A model generated the notes under the pieces. That model saw only the letters and a list, made by a program, of their open reading frames with translations. It was not told the origin of the DNA and did not search any database. A program made the position numbers and the translations under genes. Positions 33,773-44,583 of a DNA stretch of 64,000 nucleotides are shown here, piece after piece. Source of the DNA: Rosa chinensis (Eukaryota; Streptophyta; Magnoliopsida; Rosales; Rosaceae); contig NC_037093.1 in the NCBI RefSeq assembly GCF_002994745.2, positions 13,527,555 through 13,591,554 on the forward strand, read 5' to 3'. How positions within the stretch are numbered: position 1 is the first letter of the stretch; the number at the start of each line of letters is the position of its first letter.

Positions 33773-34815
33773 AAAACTCTCTCTAAAGCAATAAATATTC
33801 CAGCTTCTGCAAAAGTTTGTATATGGAAAGCTTGTCAGGCCATTTTACCAACTAAGGACAGATTATTGCATCGTCATGTTAATATAACTGATTTGAGTCG
33901 TACTTTGTGTTCAAATGCACTTGAGACTACACCACACTTATGCTTTGAATGCCCCTTCACTAAGGCATTAATTGAGGCAGCTGATCCCTTGATTCATCAA
34001 GTATGTTTCTCTCCCAATGTACAATTTTCTTCTTTTAAAGGTTGGCTGCAATTCTGTTTTGCTTCTTTATCTAAACCTTCTTTCCATAAGCTTCTATTCC
34101 TAGTGTGGGTTGTATGGAAAGAGAGAAATAATAGGACTTGGAGAGAGAAGTTTTCTACAGTTGGTGATGTCTGCTTTCAAGCCAATGCATGGCTTCATGA
34201 TTTTCAATTCCATCAGGTCAAAAAAAGGCCAAAACAAGTGTCCAGGAAAGCAATGTGGAAGCCTCCATCTGCAGGTTGGCTCAAAGTCAATTTTGACGGT
34301 GCATTCTCAAAACAAACTCACATGGGTGGTGTTGGAGTTATTATTAGAGACTCAGAAGGCTCTTGTATGGGGGGCATGTTTCAGCATATTGAAAATGTTT
34401 ACTCCCCGGAGCAGATAGAGGCAGTAGCAGGGAGGATAGCTGTGCGTATGGTACAATAAAAAAAACCTAGCACCTATATCCTTTGAGACGGATTCTTTGA
34501 ACTTAGCTTGTTTTGTAAACCAAAGATCAGGTTCAATTACTTCTACTTATGGAAGACTCTATGAGGATATTAGTGAAGGGCTATCATCTATATCAGGTAG
34601 CATGGACATATTTCTAGAGATGGGAATGTTGTTGCGCATTCTTTAGCTAAGGTTGCCTTGCATTCAGGGCAACAGCTGTGTTGGGATACTATTCCTCTCT
34701 TATTTATTCAAGATGCTTTAGTATCTGATTGTAATCTTCTTCATTGAGTAATATATTTGACATTTTATTTCAAAAAAAAAAAAAAAAAAAGAACTCTGTC
34801 CAAAGTAATAAATAT
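33773..34815 (+). mobile_element. 5'-truncated L1-type LINE
   Basis: The frame ending at 34459 carries a reverse-transcriptase zinc-binding block (KVCIWKACQAILPTKDRL, then HLCFECPF) and an RNase H start (GWLKVNFDGAFSKQTHMGG). After a frameshift, RNase H-like sequence continues to about 34740 and a poly(A) run ends near 34790. The flanks AACTCTCTCTAAAGCAATAA and AACTCTGTCCAAAGTAATAA are a diverged target-site duplication. The uninterrupted site is present in the duplicate at 44588-44612, which fixes the boundaries. Endonuclease and RT are lost. Confidence 0.85.
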
Positions 34816-34935
34816 TCATTTATCGATACTCTAAAGTAATAATTTTCCGTAGTCCCAATATTATTCATTTATAGAGGTTTTATTGTAACAAAAAAAAATC
34901 AAAAGAATCATATATTGATTTTTTCGGAATATAAT

Positions 34936-34975
<40 letters not shown>

Positions 34976-35497
34976 CAGACTCAGGATCGGGAAGAACCGG
35001 ACCGAAATAAAAAAATAAAATTAAAAATTAAAAGAAAACCCGCACTGAAATGATCGATTCGGACTAGTTTTCCGGGTTTTCAGTCTCTTTGCTCAACCCT
35101 ACTTATAAATGCAAGGAGTATTACGAGACTCTGAACTTGGATTATGAGCTCCTGCCTCTTCAAATGTAGTTTTAGGAGCTTCATTTCCAAAATTAGGTCA
35201 GAGATTATGGCTGGAATAGTAGAGTACGCGTGAACTTTTTGAAGATGCAACCAGATTACAATATGTGCTGAGATAATTACAGCTATATTGAAACAAATAC
35301 GCTGTGTAGAATTGAAGGATTCAACTATTATACCCAAAATTACAACCGTATATGGTCATATGGAGTATTGGAGTTCCTAAGTATCTAACTACCCAGGAAT
35401 TAAACTCCTCAAAGAGACATATGTTTGTGTGTGTGTATTATGTGGGTCGTGCTCTAATTTCATCATCATCAAAATGCTGGTGACATTCACAATTACT
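34816..35497. other. 3' flank of B3 copy 1 with (TA)n microsatellite
   Basis: A TA run lies at about 34938-34973. The interval is duplicated at 44613-45250. No separate gene seen. Confidence 0.5.
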
Positions 35498-36543
35498 TCA
35501 AACATCTTCAAGAGTGACAAGTCCTGGATGAAATAGTAGATTGGAGCCAAAACGATGATCACTGTAATCCTTGGAGTGATCTTCATCTACACGCTCCAGA
35601 ATAGCATCTATTGTCAGACTTGTCGTTTGAATATTGTCTTGGCAAGCATCTTTTGGAGGAGGCATTGGATGGTACTCTTCTGCATCATCTTTCACCAAGT
35701 TAACAGTTTAGGTTTGCATGAAGCGAACAGAGAGATGAGGAACTTTAGAGATCCTTCCCTCTTAGTTTCTGAAAGATTAATGGTAGACTATAAATAGAGA
35801 GTACCAAATAGTGTGGGGAGACTCAATTTCAAGAGGATAAAAGCTGCATCTACTTCAGTTAGACTATCAGGTTCCACTTTGTACACCTGCAATATTGTGT
35901 ATATATGATTGTGTACTACACTACAAGAGTCAAAATGCAGATGCGAAGGCCAAAGAGCAAGCTCTTCATCCAAGCAAGAAATTCCAATTAATGTGGACAA
36001 AGTCGCATCAAATTGGAGGGGTATCAAGAACCAATAGCAGTTATTGTCAAAAATACAGAAAATTATGCCCAAGCAACAATAGAAGCATACCTTAAACTTC
36101 AAAGGACTGACCAAATGGAAAACTAAGAGGTCGCCAAGAACTAATTTCTTTGCAACACAAAACCCTCTCCATCCACCGCTCAGTCTCCTCTTGTCCCCAA
36201 GAAATATTGTTCTATATTCTTCTCCTCTTTCATCTTCCAAGGTTATAGATGTATCATGGAATGGCAGATACAAATAGCAGAATTGCTTCGGCAATGTCTG
36301 TTAACAGAACAACCAAGTCTATCAGCATGACTACCTACATATTCGTGCAGGGCACGTGCGGTACTTCTAAACTTGGGACATGGTTTTACACTTACCAAAC
36401 TAAAGCCATGGACAACATTACAATGTATCATAGACTTCAAAAAGAAGGGACATTCAGGTCCTAGATTTGCCAGGATATGTTGCAGTTGGTTTCTGACAGA
36501 AGACTTTTCATGATAGTTGGACTTCGTGATCTTACGCTTATAG
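35498..36543 (-). pseudogene. B3-domain gene copy 1, 5' exons missing
   Basis: Exons equivalent to 4-7 of the intact copy 2 are present with intact splice sites and frame: 36396-36543, 36091-36297, 35805-35886 and 35498-35679. They encode the whole B3 DNA-binding domain (ECPFFLKSMIHCNVVHGFSL, LPKQFCYLYLPF, RRLSGGWRGFC, VFHLVSPLKFK) and the acidic C-terminus. Upstream of the exon 4 acceptor, similarity stops at about 36553 and unrelated DNA begins. An exon 2 remnant is displaced to about 39438. Without exons 1-3 the first roughly 80 residues and the start codon are lost, so it is probably a pseudogene. Confidence 0.82.
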
Positions 36544-36554
36544 CTAGTACTGGT

Positions 36555-36905
36555 TTTTGTGTTGCGTGCGAGGCGCGGTGGCATCTATTTCTTCGGTCAA
36601 ACCTATTAATTTTCCTGGTGAAATCAAGTAGCTATACTATTGATGATGGATAAGTAACAAACTCGCAATACGTGGAGCCGTGGAGATAATGTTAGTTTCA
36701 AATAGAAAAGAAATATAATATGTTATATTTTGGGACATAATATAAAAGGAAGATAAGTATTTTAAGGAAACTAAAAGAAGTATTTATTAATTATATGTCA
36801 TAAAAATAATTAAAATAATTAAATAAATTGAAACCGCTTAGTCCCCGCCTAGGCACTAGTCTCCGGGTCACCGCCCGACCAGCGCCTAGCGTTTTTTAGA
36901 ACTTT
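36555..36905. mobile_element. End of a hAT-like element in the B3 copy 1 breakpoint
   Basis: About 36838-36908 reads as a hAT terminus: the complement of CAAAGTTCTAAAAAACGC followed by TAGGCGCTGGTCGGGCGG. Such GCTAGGCGC..CGGGCG ends are common in plant hAT elements. The opposite terminus and duplication were not found, so the element is truncated or rearranged. Confidence 0.45.
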
Positions 36906-38634
36906 GCAAGTGAGAAGTTACACTTATGAAGAATTTAGTGCTTAGAACTATGGATACAGTTAATTAAACTCAAGTACTCACCACATAGCATATTATACTC
37001 ACTATGTTTTTTTCCATTTCAATGCATTGACATGACAAGAGTAGGTACAAATGAAATCAAACACTTGATTCATAATAATGTATTAAGAAAAATAAAGCTC
37101 ATTAGACCCAAACATGTTTCCTAACCCATATTTATATCCAACTCAAGTCTCATCATAGGTATTGAAGGAACCTAGACATATATATAAAGACAAAAGACTT
37201 GAAAATAAGGGGGAAATGGAAAAATAGGGGAAACGATTGATTGTTTATAGGAGTTAGAAGCTCTGCGGTTTACCAATCGCACAAAAGTGACAATCGATCG
37301 CACTGGGCATTTTCAAAAAATTTATCTCTTTTTCAACTTTTCATTCAATTTCTCCAAGGGTTTACACTTAAACCTTCCCTTAAAACTTCAACTTATCATT
37401 TTCCGCAATGTTACAAAGTGTATCAATGAAAGGTCCAAGTATGGGGAGAAAGAAAACTAAAAAAAGGGCTAAATACTGATTACTACCCTGTTGTTTGGGT
37501 CCAAAATCAATTCAGTCCCTGAACTTCTAATTTCATCAAGAACACCCCTGCACTTTCAATTTTGATCTAATAGGTCCAATTTATTAGTCTTCCGACAATT
37601 GAGTCATTTAACTTGTTGACGTGGCTCATATATGGCCTATGTTTTATGATGTGGTGTTGAGGTGACTTGCATAGTCAATTTAGGAGTGAGTCCCACTATT
37701 AGAAATCTATCAAATAAATAGTTTTTCAACAAATAATCTAACTATAACTTGAACCTATAACAGAATATTAACGAATTGGACCTATTAGATCAAAATTGAA
37801 AGTACAGGGGTGTTTTTGATGAAATTAGAAGTCCAGGGACTGAATTGATTTTGGACCTAAACCACAGGATAGTAACCAGTATTTAGCCCCTAAAAAAACT
37901 TATCACAATGACAAAAACAAGTAAACATAATCACATGAGCATAAAACACAAACTAAATGCAAGAGTTTAGAAATGCTCCCCCTTAAAGACCACCAAGATA
38001 AACATAAGTCACCAACAAAAAAAGCTGTAAGCACTTGCCATCCATACTCTTTCATAAAAGTGCTCAATTGTAGAAAATTGGTTCAGCAGAAAATTATTAG
38101 TTTCAACCTAGCAGTACTAAAACTGCTGTATCTCACTCTTTCTATACTGAAACTGAAACTGCAGCTTCTACAAAACTCAGAACTAAGATATGTAAGGTCA
38201 GTTGGAGGATACAAATGTAGAGCTTTCCATCCATATATGGCACACTCCATGGTTCATCTTGAGCTAAAAATTGTGTCCTTCCAAAGTCAACTGATTTTTC
38301 AGTCAGATTCTGTTTTGCTACTAATTGACCTCATTTCACTCAAATTAGCATAAATTTCTCAATTGCTCTAAAGAAATGCAAATGAAGATCCGTGAAGTAC
38401 TACACAAAGTAGACATCCGTATCTTTCTATCCATATGAAGTTCACTCTCTAATTACTCATGAGCATATAAAGTTTTGCATTTGAAGACCAAGTAATCTCC
38501 ATTTTCCACCAAGGTACTCCTTCACAAAAACAAGTGGTCAAAAACAAAACAAAAATAAGTAAAATTTCTACCTATCCCTAAGGTAAACCATGCTAGGAAT
38601 TGGACTTTACTTCAATCCCTGGCAATGACTCCAA
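36906..38634. repeat. Long dispersed direct repeat, copy 2
   Basis: Matches 21838-23155 base for base over long stretches but is interrupted by the MULE at 37466-37889. Its end continues past the point where copy 1 is cut (CTGGCAATGACTCCAAAAAC), then runs into CCCACGAGGATTGG-containing sequence typical of LTR-retrotransposon surroundings. Confidence 0.7.
37466..37889. mobile_element. Small Mutator-like element (MITE) with ~115-bp inverted repeats
   Basis: The ends read GGGCTAAATACTG inward on both sides and stay similar for over 100 bp. A perfect 9-bp duplication CTAAAAAAA flanks it (37457-37465, 37890-37898). The unoccupied site exists in repeat copy 1 near 22396-22410. Non-coding. Confidence 0.93.
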
Positions 38635-38639
38635 AAACT

Positions 38640-39084
38640 TATTAGTCAAATAGCCAACCTCATGTATAAGGAGTACAAGTAATAGTATATGGCTTTAAGA
38701 AAGGTTGTCAAACCCACGAGGATTGGAGTCTTTTCACTAACTACTGTGTTAACCTAAAGCAAAGCTAGAATGTACAAATGTACAATCATAAACCTAGGCT
38801 TACAAGGAGGCCTAGACTCATGGTGAATATGTGCAATATGGAGGTAGTGACATGGTCGTTTGTTTGAGTGGTGAACCGAATTAAAGTAAATGCTTTCAAA
38901 GTAAACTAAGCTATATGTAGTAAATAAAAATAACAAGTGGTTGGGAGTTGGGCTTAGGTTGTTCATTGAAGCCTCCCTTGCAAGTATTAAAGTCCTAATA
39001 ATTTCCCCATTATCCTCTTTCATTCAGATAAGACTACAAAAGTTTAAACTTCTTTAATGTTATCATTCAATAGAAAATCATCAA
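38640..39084. other. Unassigned interval after dispersed repeat
   Basis: Probably a continuation of the retroelement-like repeat. No coding domain recognised. Confidence 0.35.
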
Positions 39085-39500
39085 TTTCTCATTCAATTCA
39101 TCATAGAGTCAATGGAAAACAAGATTAGCATCAAGATCACTGAAATAGGCAAATGAGTCATGGCATGCAGTAGAATACAAAGTGAAGAAGAAAACTATAA
39201 GGTATTAAAATGCAATTAACAATTCATTCTGTTATTTTACCAACATGAACTAAACAAATCATGACTACTTTTGGCTCAATGACACAAAACAATATATTCT
39301 CTTCTTTTATCTTATCAAACATAGTAAATGGAGATACAGCTGATTTTATACTCTAAGCCCAAGAATCACTGTAATCTTAATTGGAAAAAACGTGATCTTA
39401 ATTAATTTGAATCAAAATCAAAATCAATGTCACTCACTCGCTTGGTTAGGGATTGGACTTGATGGACTCCTAAAGAATTTTTCCCTCACATTCATGTCGA
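39085..39500 (-). pseudogene. Displaced intron 2 and exon 2 remnant of a B3 gene
   Basis: The + strand here aligns with 51880-52370 of B3 copy 3 (AACAATTCATTCTGTTATTT, CACTCACTCGCTTGGT, GGACTTGATGGACTC). On the minus strand the exon 2 donor AAGCGA|GTGAGT is preserved at 39438. It is the likely missing 5' half of B3 copy 1, pushed about 3 kb away by inserted repeats. Confidence 0.55.
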
Positions 39501-39879
39501 GCATGTAGATTCAGTTGCCTTTACTCTCCTGAATACTGACTCTGAGAGCTTTACCACTCACCGCCTTATCTTTTTGCACATATACACAATTTACAGAAAG
39601 ACATTATAAATCTATAATTTTTTTTATTAAATCACTTAAATCTATGCCTGTTCACCTATAGTACTGAAGGAGTAGGGTGGTGTGACTGGTGTCACTCCGG
39701 CCAATTGAAGAATTCATTTGAATTCTTACTGGGTACGTATCACAAACGTTCCTCCTATTTTTGAAGTGAAATAAATTATTATGATATTGCATATGTGGCT
39801 GGTATACCTCTTGAATTGGATTTTCTCCAACAAATTAAAATGAAATTAGGGTTAGAGTGAGGCATGATATTTCCAAGCT

Positions 39880-40462
39880 ATATTTATGAAAAAATGATTG
39901 AAGATTGACGCTACTGTGGAGGAGCAAATCTCCTATTATTTTGAAAACCTAACTAAGAGGTGTATGGATTACAACCTGATCTTTCATCCAACAGGTGCTT
40001 GTACTGCCGGATTGGAGGGCAGCATTGTGGTGCAATCTGAAGCACCAAGTTTCGAGTTTCAGGGCAGAAGGGTCTTGGTTGAAGGCAAAACCTTCACTTT
40101 CAAGTCCTCCATTCTTGCTGCTACATCTGCTTCACCTTTTACTAATATGAAAAATGCAGGACCTCAAAAAGAAAAAAGACCTATTGTTATTAGGGATCTT
40201 GAAGACTAGAAGGACAATTCCTTAGCCCTAGTTCCTTTTGAGGAATAGCTTGTGGGTAAGCGTGACAGACGCACACGTACTATCTCGCCAAAGAAGTTGA
40301 AGCCTCCTTCACTAGTTGATGAAAATAGAGGATAAAAAGCATAATCCAAGAAGATCAAACTTCCAAATTTAGTACCAAGTTTACTGCTAGATCATTGGGA
40401 CTTCCAGAAGCACCTGATGGCACCATGGTGCAAGCACATACTGCGGTGAATGTTGTGGCAAT
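39880..40462 (+). pseudogene. DUF4283/zinc-knuckle (LINE ORF1-like) protein fragment, left part
   Basis: The frame 39898-40209 encodes EEQISYYFENLTKRCMDYNL followed by IFHPTGAC. This is a zinc-knuckle block of the CX2CX4HX4C type whose second cysteine is tyrosine. Such proteins are ORF1-like products of plant LINEs. A stop at 40207 and later stops show decay. The frame is interrupted at 40462 by a hAT element and continues at 43017-43107 (KKREHPLGARNKN, a basic AT-hook-like tail). Confidence 0.5.
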
Positions 40463-43016
40463 CAGCGGCGGAGGGAGAAACATATATGTATGGGGGCCAA
40501 AAAAACATACACCAAAATAGACCGTTGATGAACCAAAATACTTCCCCTTTGCAATCAGTGCATATAATACACAAAAATGATTCCCATTACAAAAAAAGGA
40601 CTCAAGCCATTACAAAAAAAGACTCAAGCTATTTACAACTGCATTAGATGATTAAAGTGTAAGTAAAATTGTTTGAAAGCTAAGAAACGATCAATATGGT
40701 AAACAAGCTAGATCATATGTAATCTATCAAAAATATTAGTATCTGCTTATAGAGTTCCACACTTCCAGGCATGCAAAAAGAAAAGAGATAAAAACAATGG
40801 CAATAAAATCTTTCAACACAAAAACAGAGCAATCAAATTATACTATTAACATGAATACATGATAGAGCATCATAATCCTACCAGTAGAACAAAATCATGA
40901 ATTCAATTCACACTGTTCTGAGTGTTCTCAATAGGAAATATACAAGAACAAAGGAGAAGAAAAGCAGTAAAAACAAACAAACAAATTAATCAACCTGAGT
41001 GGCCGAGTCACAATCAGACAATAGTCAATAGATAACTAAAATTCCATATGAATTTCATTATCATAGATGCTGGAGGGATCAAAAAAGAGATATTGATATC
41101 TGGGATTTGAGAAACAAAGTCATCACAGCAAATCAGTTGGTTGTTGACTTTGAGTGCTTTGATAGTTGAGTTTTGACTATATATGCTGAATGGGGTGCAC
41201 AAGAAGCTTCATGCATGCTCCCTTTTCTCTTGTTTTGTTTAGGGCTGGGCATCCAAAACCGAAGTCCCGGTACCGTTCCGAAACCGTCCCGAAATCAGTC
41301 GGTACGGGCCGGGACCAAATTCTGAAATTTACTATTTGGGCCCGTCCCGTGGAAACGGGCCCGGTACCGGTACTAGCTTAGTCGAAACTGATTGATCCCG
41401 TCCCGTCCCGGTAAAATTAATTAAATTAAATCTTTAATTTTTTATATTACTTGGTTGGTTTTGATTGGGTAGTTTGTGGGAACACAAAGGAATGACCACA
41501 CTTGATCAAAACAATTTGACCTAAACTAAACGGCCTAAGGCCCTAAGCCGATCGATCCCCAATTCTTCTAGTCCAGTCTCCACTCTCCAAACTTCCAAAG
41601 ACATCGATCGATCTCCACTCTCTTCTCTACTCTCCACTCTCCACTCTCCAATACTTCTTCTGTTCTTCATCTAAATCCCCGATCCCCAATTTCTTTCCAA
41701 TTTCCCTTCACACAGCAAGCCCGATCCCCAATCCTTACTTTATTGTGAGGATTCAAGGCTTCAAGCACCACCCTCGACCTTACTTTCGAACAAATCCGAA
41801 ACAACCGAGGAGGAGCTCGATTTGGAGCAGTTCGACCCGGAATCGTGGCTTTTTTCGTCATCATCAACAATCAAGGAGGCTTAGTACTCGCTAATCTGTT
41901 CGATCTGTGCCATATGAAATCGATTTGATTTTGAATTTGAAATCGAGGATAATCGAAGGTGTAGAGGGAGGGTTGAAGATCTGGGGTTGAGTATCTCGTC
42001 CTCTTTCGCAAGGGTTTCCAATTTCTTCAGGAGTTACTGAATTCTTCTCATAATTTCGCTCCTTTGGATCTATTACAAGCTACGGGTCTCTCTTTATTTT
42101 ATCAGACGGATCTTTAAATTGTTGTTACGGCCTCAGATTTGTGAATTGTGATGTTTTATATTGGAATTGCCACTTGAATTCTGTGCTACGTTGATGCAAA
42201 TCTTGTGGTTTGAGTTCTGGACTTGGTTGAGATCAAGCAAAATGATGATTCTTTCTGGTATTAGAATGGTATATTTGGTTCGCAAGACTTTCCTTTTCTC
42301 AGGGATCGTTGTGAGCGTGGATACACTGCTCAAGGTACTATAGAAAATCCATGTTTTTACTTGTTTGTAATTGACCACTTGTTTCTGCATAATGTGATTT
42401 CGGCTTAATCGTTCGATATGACATATTTTGGTTGCAGTAGATTCTGTATCTATGATGTGGGGTGGTCTTGTTCCAGTTTCCACTTGTTTATAGTATTGTT
42501 GAGTGGATTATTACTGAATTAGTTCATTCAGATCCACAGTCTGAATCAGATAATGTGATCATCTGTGTGGGGAAAAACAGAAAAGTGGGGAAAAACAAAA
42601 AAGAAAAAGGAATCGGGTATCCCGAATTGGGCCCGGGCCCGACCCGATCCCGGTCGGTTTCGGTACCTTCGGTACCAACCTTGAAAAACCGTAATCCCGT
42701 CCCGTCCCGGATAATATTTTCGGTACCGGGCTCTGTATCAGTCAGTAACCGGCCCGTGCCCAGCCCTAGTTTTGTTAGTTGGTTTATGGGAATTGTGATT
42801 TATGGGCCTAAACATATAAGTCCAGCCATTATGGGAATTCTGATTTATGGATCTAAACATGTCAGTCCAACCATTGTGCCATTGTGGGAACACAATATAT
42901 ACATATATGTTGTTAATATGGTTGGCTGATCGGAGCAAATGTATAATTGTGAGTCAAGTGTCATAATCTCAATGGGGGCAGTGGCCCCCACTCGTCCTGA
43001 ACTCCCTCCGCCCATG
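40463..43016. mobile_element. hAT element hosting a second hAT
   Basis: Ends CAGCGGCGGAGGGAG and CATGGGCGGAGGGAG (read inward) are flanked by perfect 8-bp duplications GTGGCAAT (40455-40462, 43017-43024). Excluding the inner element at 41240-42768 it is about 1 kb of AT-rich sequence. No transposase remains. Confidence 0.85.
41240..42768. mobile_element. Non-autonomous hAT with GTCCCG/CGGTACCG arrays
   Basis: Inverted ends TAGGGCTGGGC / GCCCAGCCCTA with perfect 8-bp duplications GTTTTGTT (41232-41239, 42769-42776). Subterminal zones (41260-41410, 42610-42760) are full of GTCCCG, CGGTACCG and GGGCCCG words. The interior (41520-42470) is leader-like CT-rich sequence with splice-like sites but no recognised protein. 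Confidence 0.93.
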
Positions 43017-43140
43017 GTGGCAATGAAGAAAAGAGAGCATCCTTTGGGGGCTAGAAACAAGAACCCTACAAAAGCGAAAATTTCCAAGGAAGCTGAATTC
43101 TCTTGAGGCTGACCTATCCATCAACAACTCCTAGCTAGCC
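43017..43140 (+). pseudogene. DUF4283-type protein fragment, right part
   Basis: Continuation of the frame broken at 40462. It encodes KKREHPLGARNKNPTKAKIS and stops at about 43107. The 8-bp target duplication lies exactly at the break, showing that the hAT insertion split a once-contiguous frame. Confidence 0.5.
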
Positions 43141-43537
43141 CTACTGGTAAGGGCAAGGAGAAAGTTGTTTTTTAATTGTTGATTTTTGCAAGCTTATATG
43201 CTATGATGTTTATTTTTACACCAAGTAATGGATTTCATGGTGCACCACAATTGCATGTGTCAAAAGAAAATTATTCAAACTTATTTTGTGTAAACATAAT
43301 TAGATTAGTTTGCAAGCTCTTTGAAATAAATGAGTATTAGTGTGTAATGGTGAATGGTAACATGAAACCCTATAGAGATCGTATGTATGTTTCATTCTGG
43401 CCTTTCATCTAATGGGAATCTATTTGAATTCAACAACAAAAAAATGATAAGGATCTAAGCTTCCGTTATTGGAGAAAAACTATCTGATATCATTATTATC
43501 TTCTCCATTTTCAAATTTTCGGCAAATGAGGCTTATG

Positions 43538-43835
43538 AGAGCAACTCTAACAGATTCCCTATAATTTATGTATTATAGGGAAGCAAAAGTCAAAACTTTA
43601 AGCACTTTTTCTTCTCCAACTCCAATAGATTCCCTATTTTATAGCAATTTCTAAAATCTCCATAATTCTTCCTTAAAATTTTAGAGATTGCTGTAAGTTT
43701 AGGGAATTTGGTTTTCTCTTTCCTCACTATCCCTAAAATGGGGATAGTTATATGGAATCTGTTAGAGCAAAAAAGACTCATTTTTCCCTAAAATAGAGAA
43801 AAATCTAAATATGGAGAAGCTGTTAGAGTTGCTCT
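43538..43835. mobile_element. MITE with AGAGCAACTCTAACAG ends
   Basis: Ends AGAGCAACTCTAACAG are inverted at 43538 and 43835 and extend imperfectly inward (TTCCCTATA, TAGGGAA). The 298-bp unit can fold back on itself. No unambiguous target duplication was seen, so the superfamily is open. Confidence 0.7.
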
Positions 43836-43859
43836 AAGTTGGTTAGACATTACCAACCT

Positions 43860-44400
43860 CTCTATGATTGGGGTGTGCGTATCCCCACCACCACAATCCC
43901 AAGACTGGGGAGCCTAAACCTCGAAACAAGATGAGAGCTTGTCCCTCCGTCGTCCTCCCCAGAACCTCCGTCGCCCTCCAGAATGAAAATCAACGCCAAC
44001 ACCATCGTCGAACACCCTATAGCAAGGTCCAACTTCACGCCATAACCAGCCTTCAATGGATTTGTAATGGGATCCGATCGGATCCAATCACAGACCCACC
44101 ATCCAAATCGGATCCAATCACAAACCCGCCATCTAAATCGGGCGAGGAACGCCGCCACAACATCTGTCTCCACCGCCTGCCTCGCCCCCACAACCCGTGC
44201 ATCCACTGCCTTTAGGTGAAAGCATGACAAAAAGAAAACTCTCCACTCTATTGTCCGACCACCAGTATCACCATGTTTAACAGCCTCCCGTCCGGCCACA
44301 CCCGACGCACGCTGGCGAGGCTAGAGCCCCGCGTTAGTGCTGCGACGCAGTCGAGCGAGAACAAACCAGGGAAGCGGCAAGGGTTAGGCCAGGGAGAGAG
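43860..44400. other. GC-rich segment of unknown origin
   Basis: Marked rise in GC with a short tandem duplication (CGGATCCAATCACA at about 44089 and 44107). Frames on both strands (43868-44215 plus, 43862-44299 minus) are open by composition. It might be captured coding DNA or a retroelement 5' end. Confidence 0.3.
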
Positions 44401-44583
44401 AGAAAAAAAATTGTTATTCAAAGTTATCAATGCTTGAAATGTCTAAAATATTTGGTATATCATCATTGTCATCTGGATATTGATTATCTTCGATACACAA
44501 CATAATCAAATTATACTATTTTATATAATTCAACTAGTCAGACCGAAAAAATATATATATATATATAATTCAACTAGGAATAA

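Noticed and set aside
35555..35797. Plus-strand frames duplicated at 45308-45550
   Set aside because: Their conservation follows from the segmental duplication; the coding strand is minus (B3 exons 6-7).
43860..44400. Protein-coding gene in the GC-rich segment
   Set aside because: Frames are open on both strands by composition, no domain is recognised, and the internal tandem duplication is not codon-phased in an obvious way.
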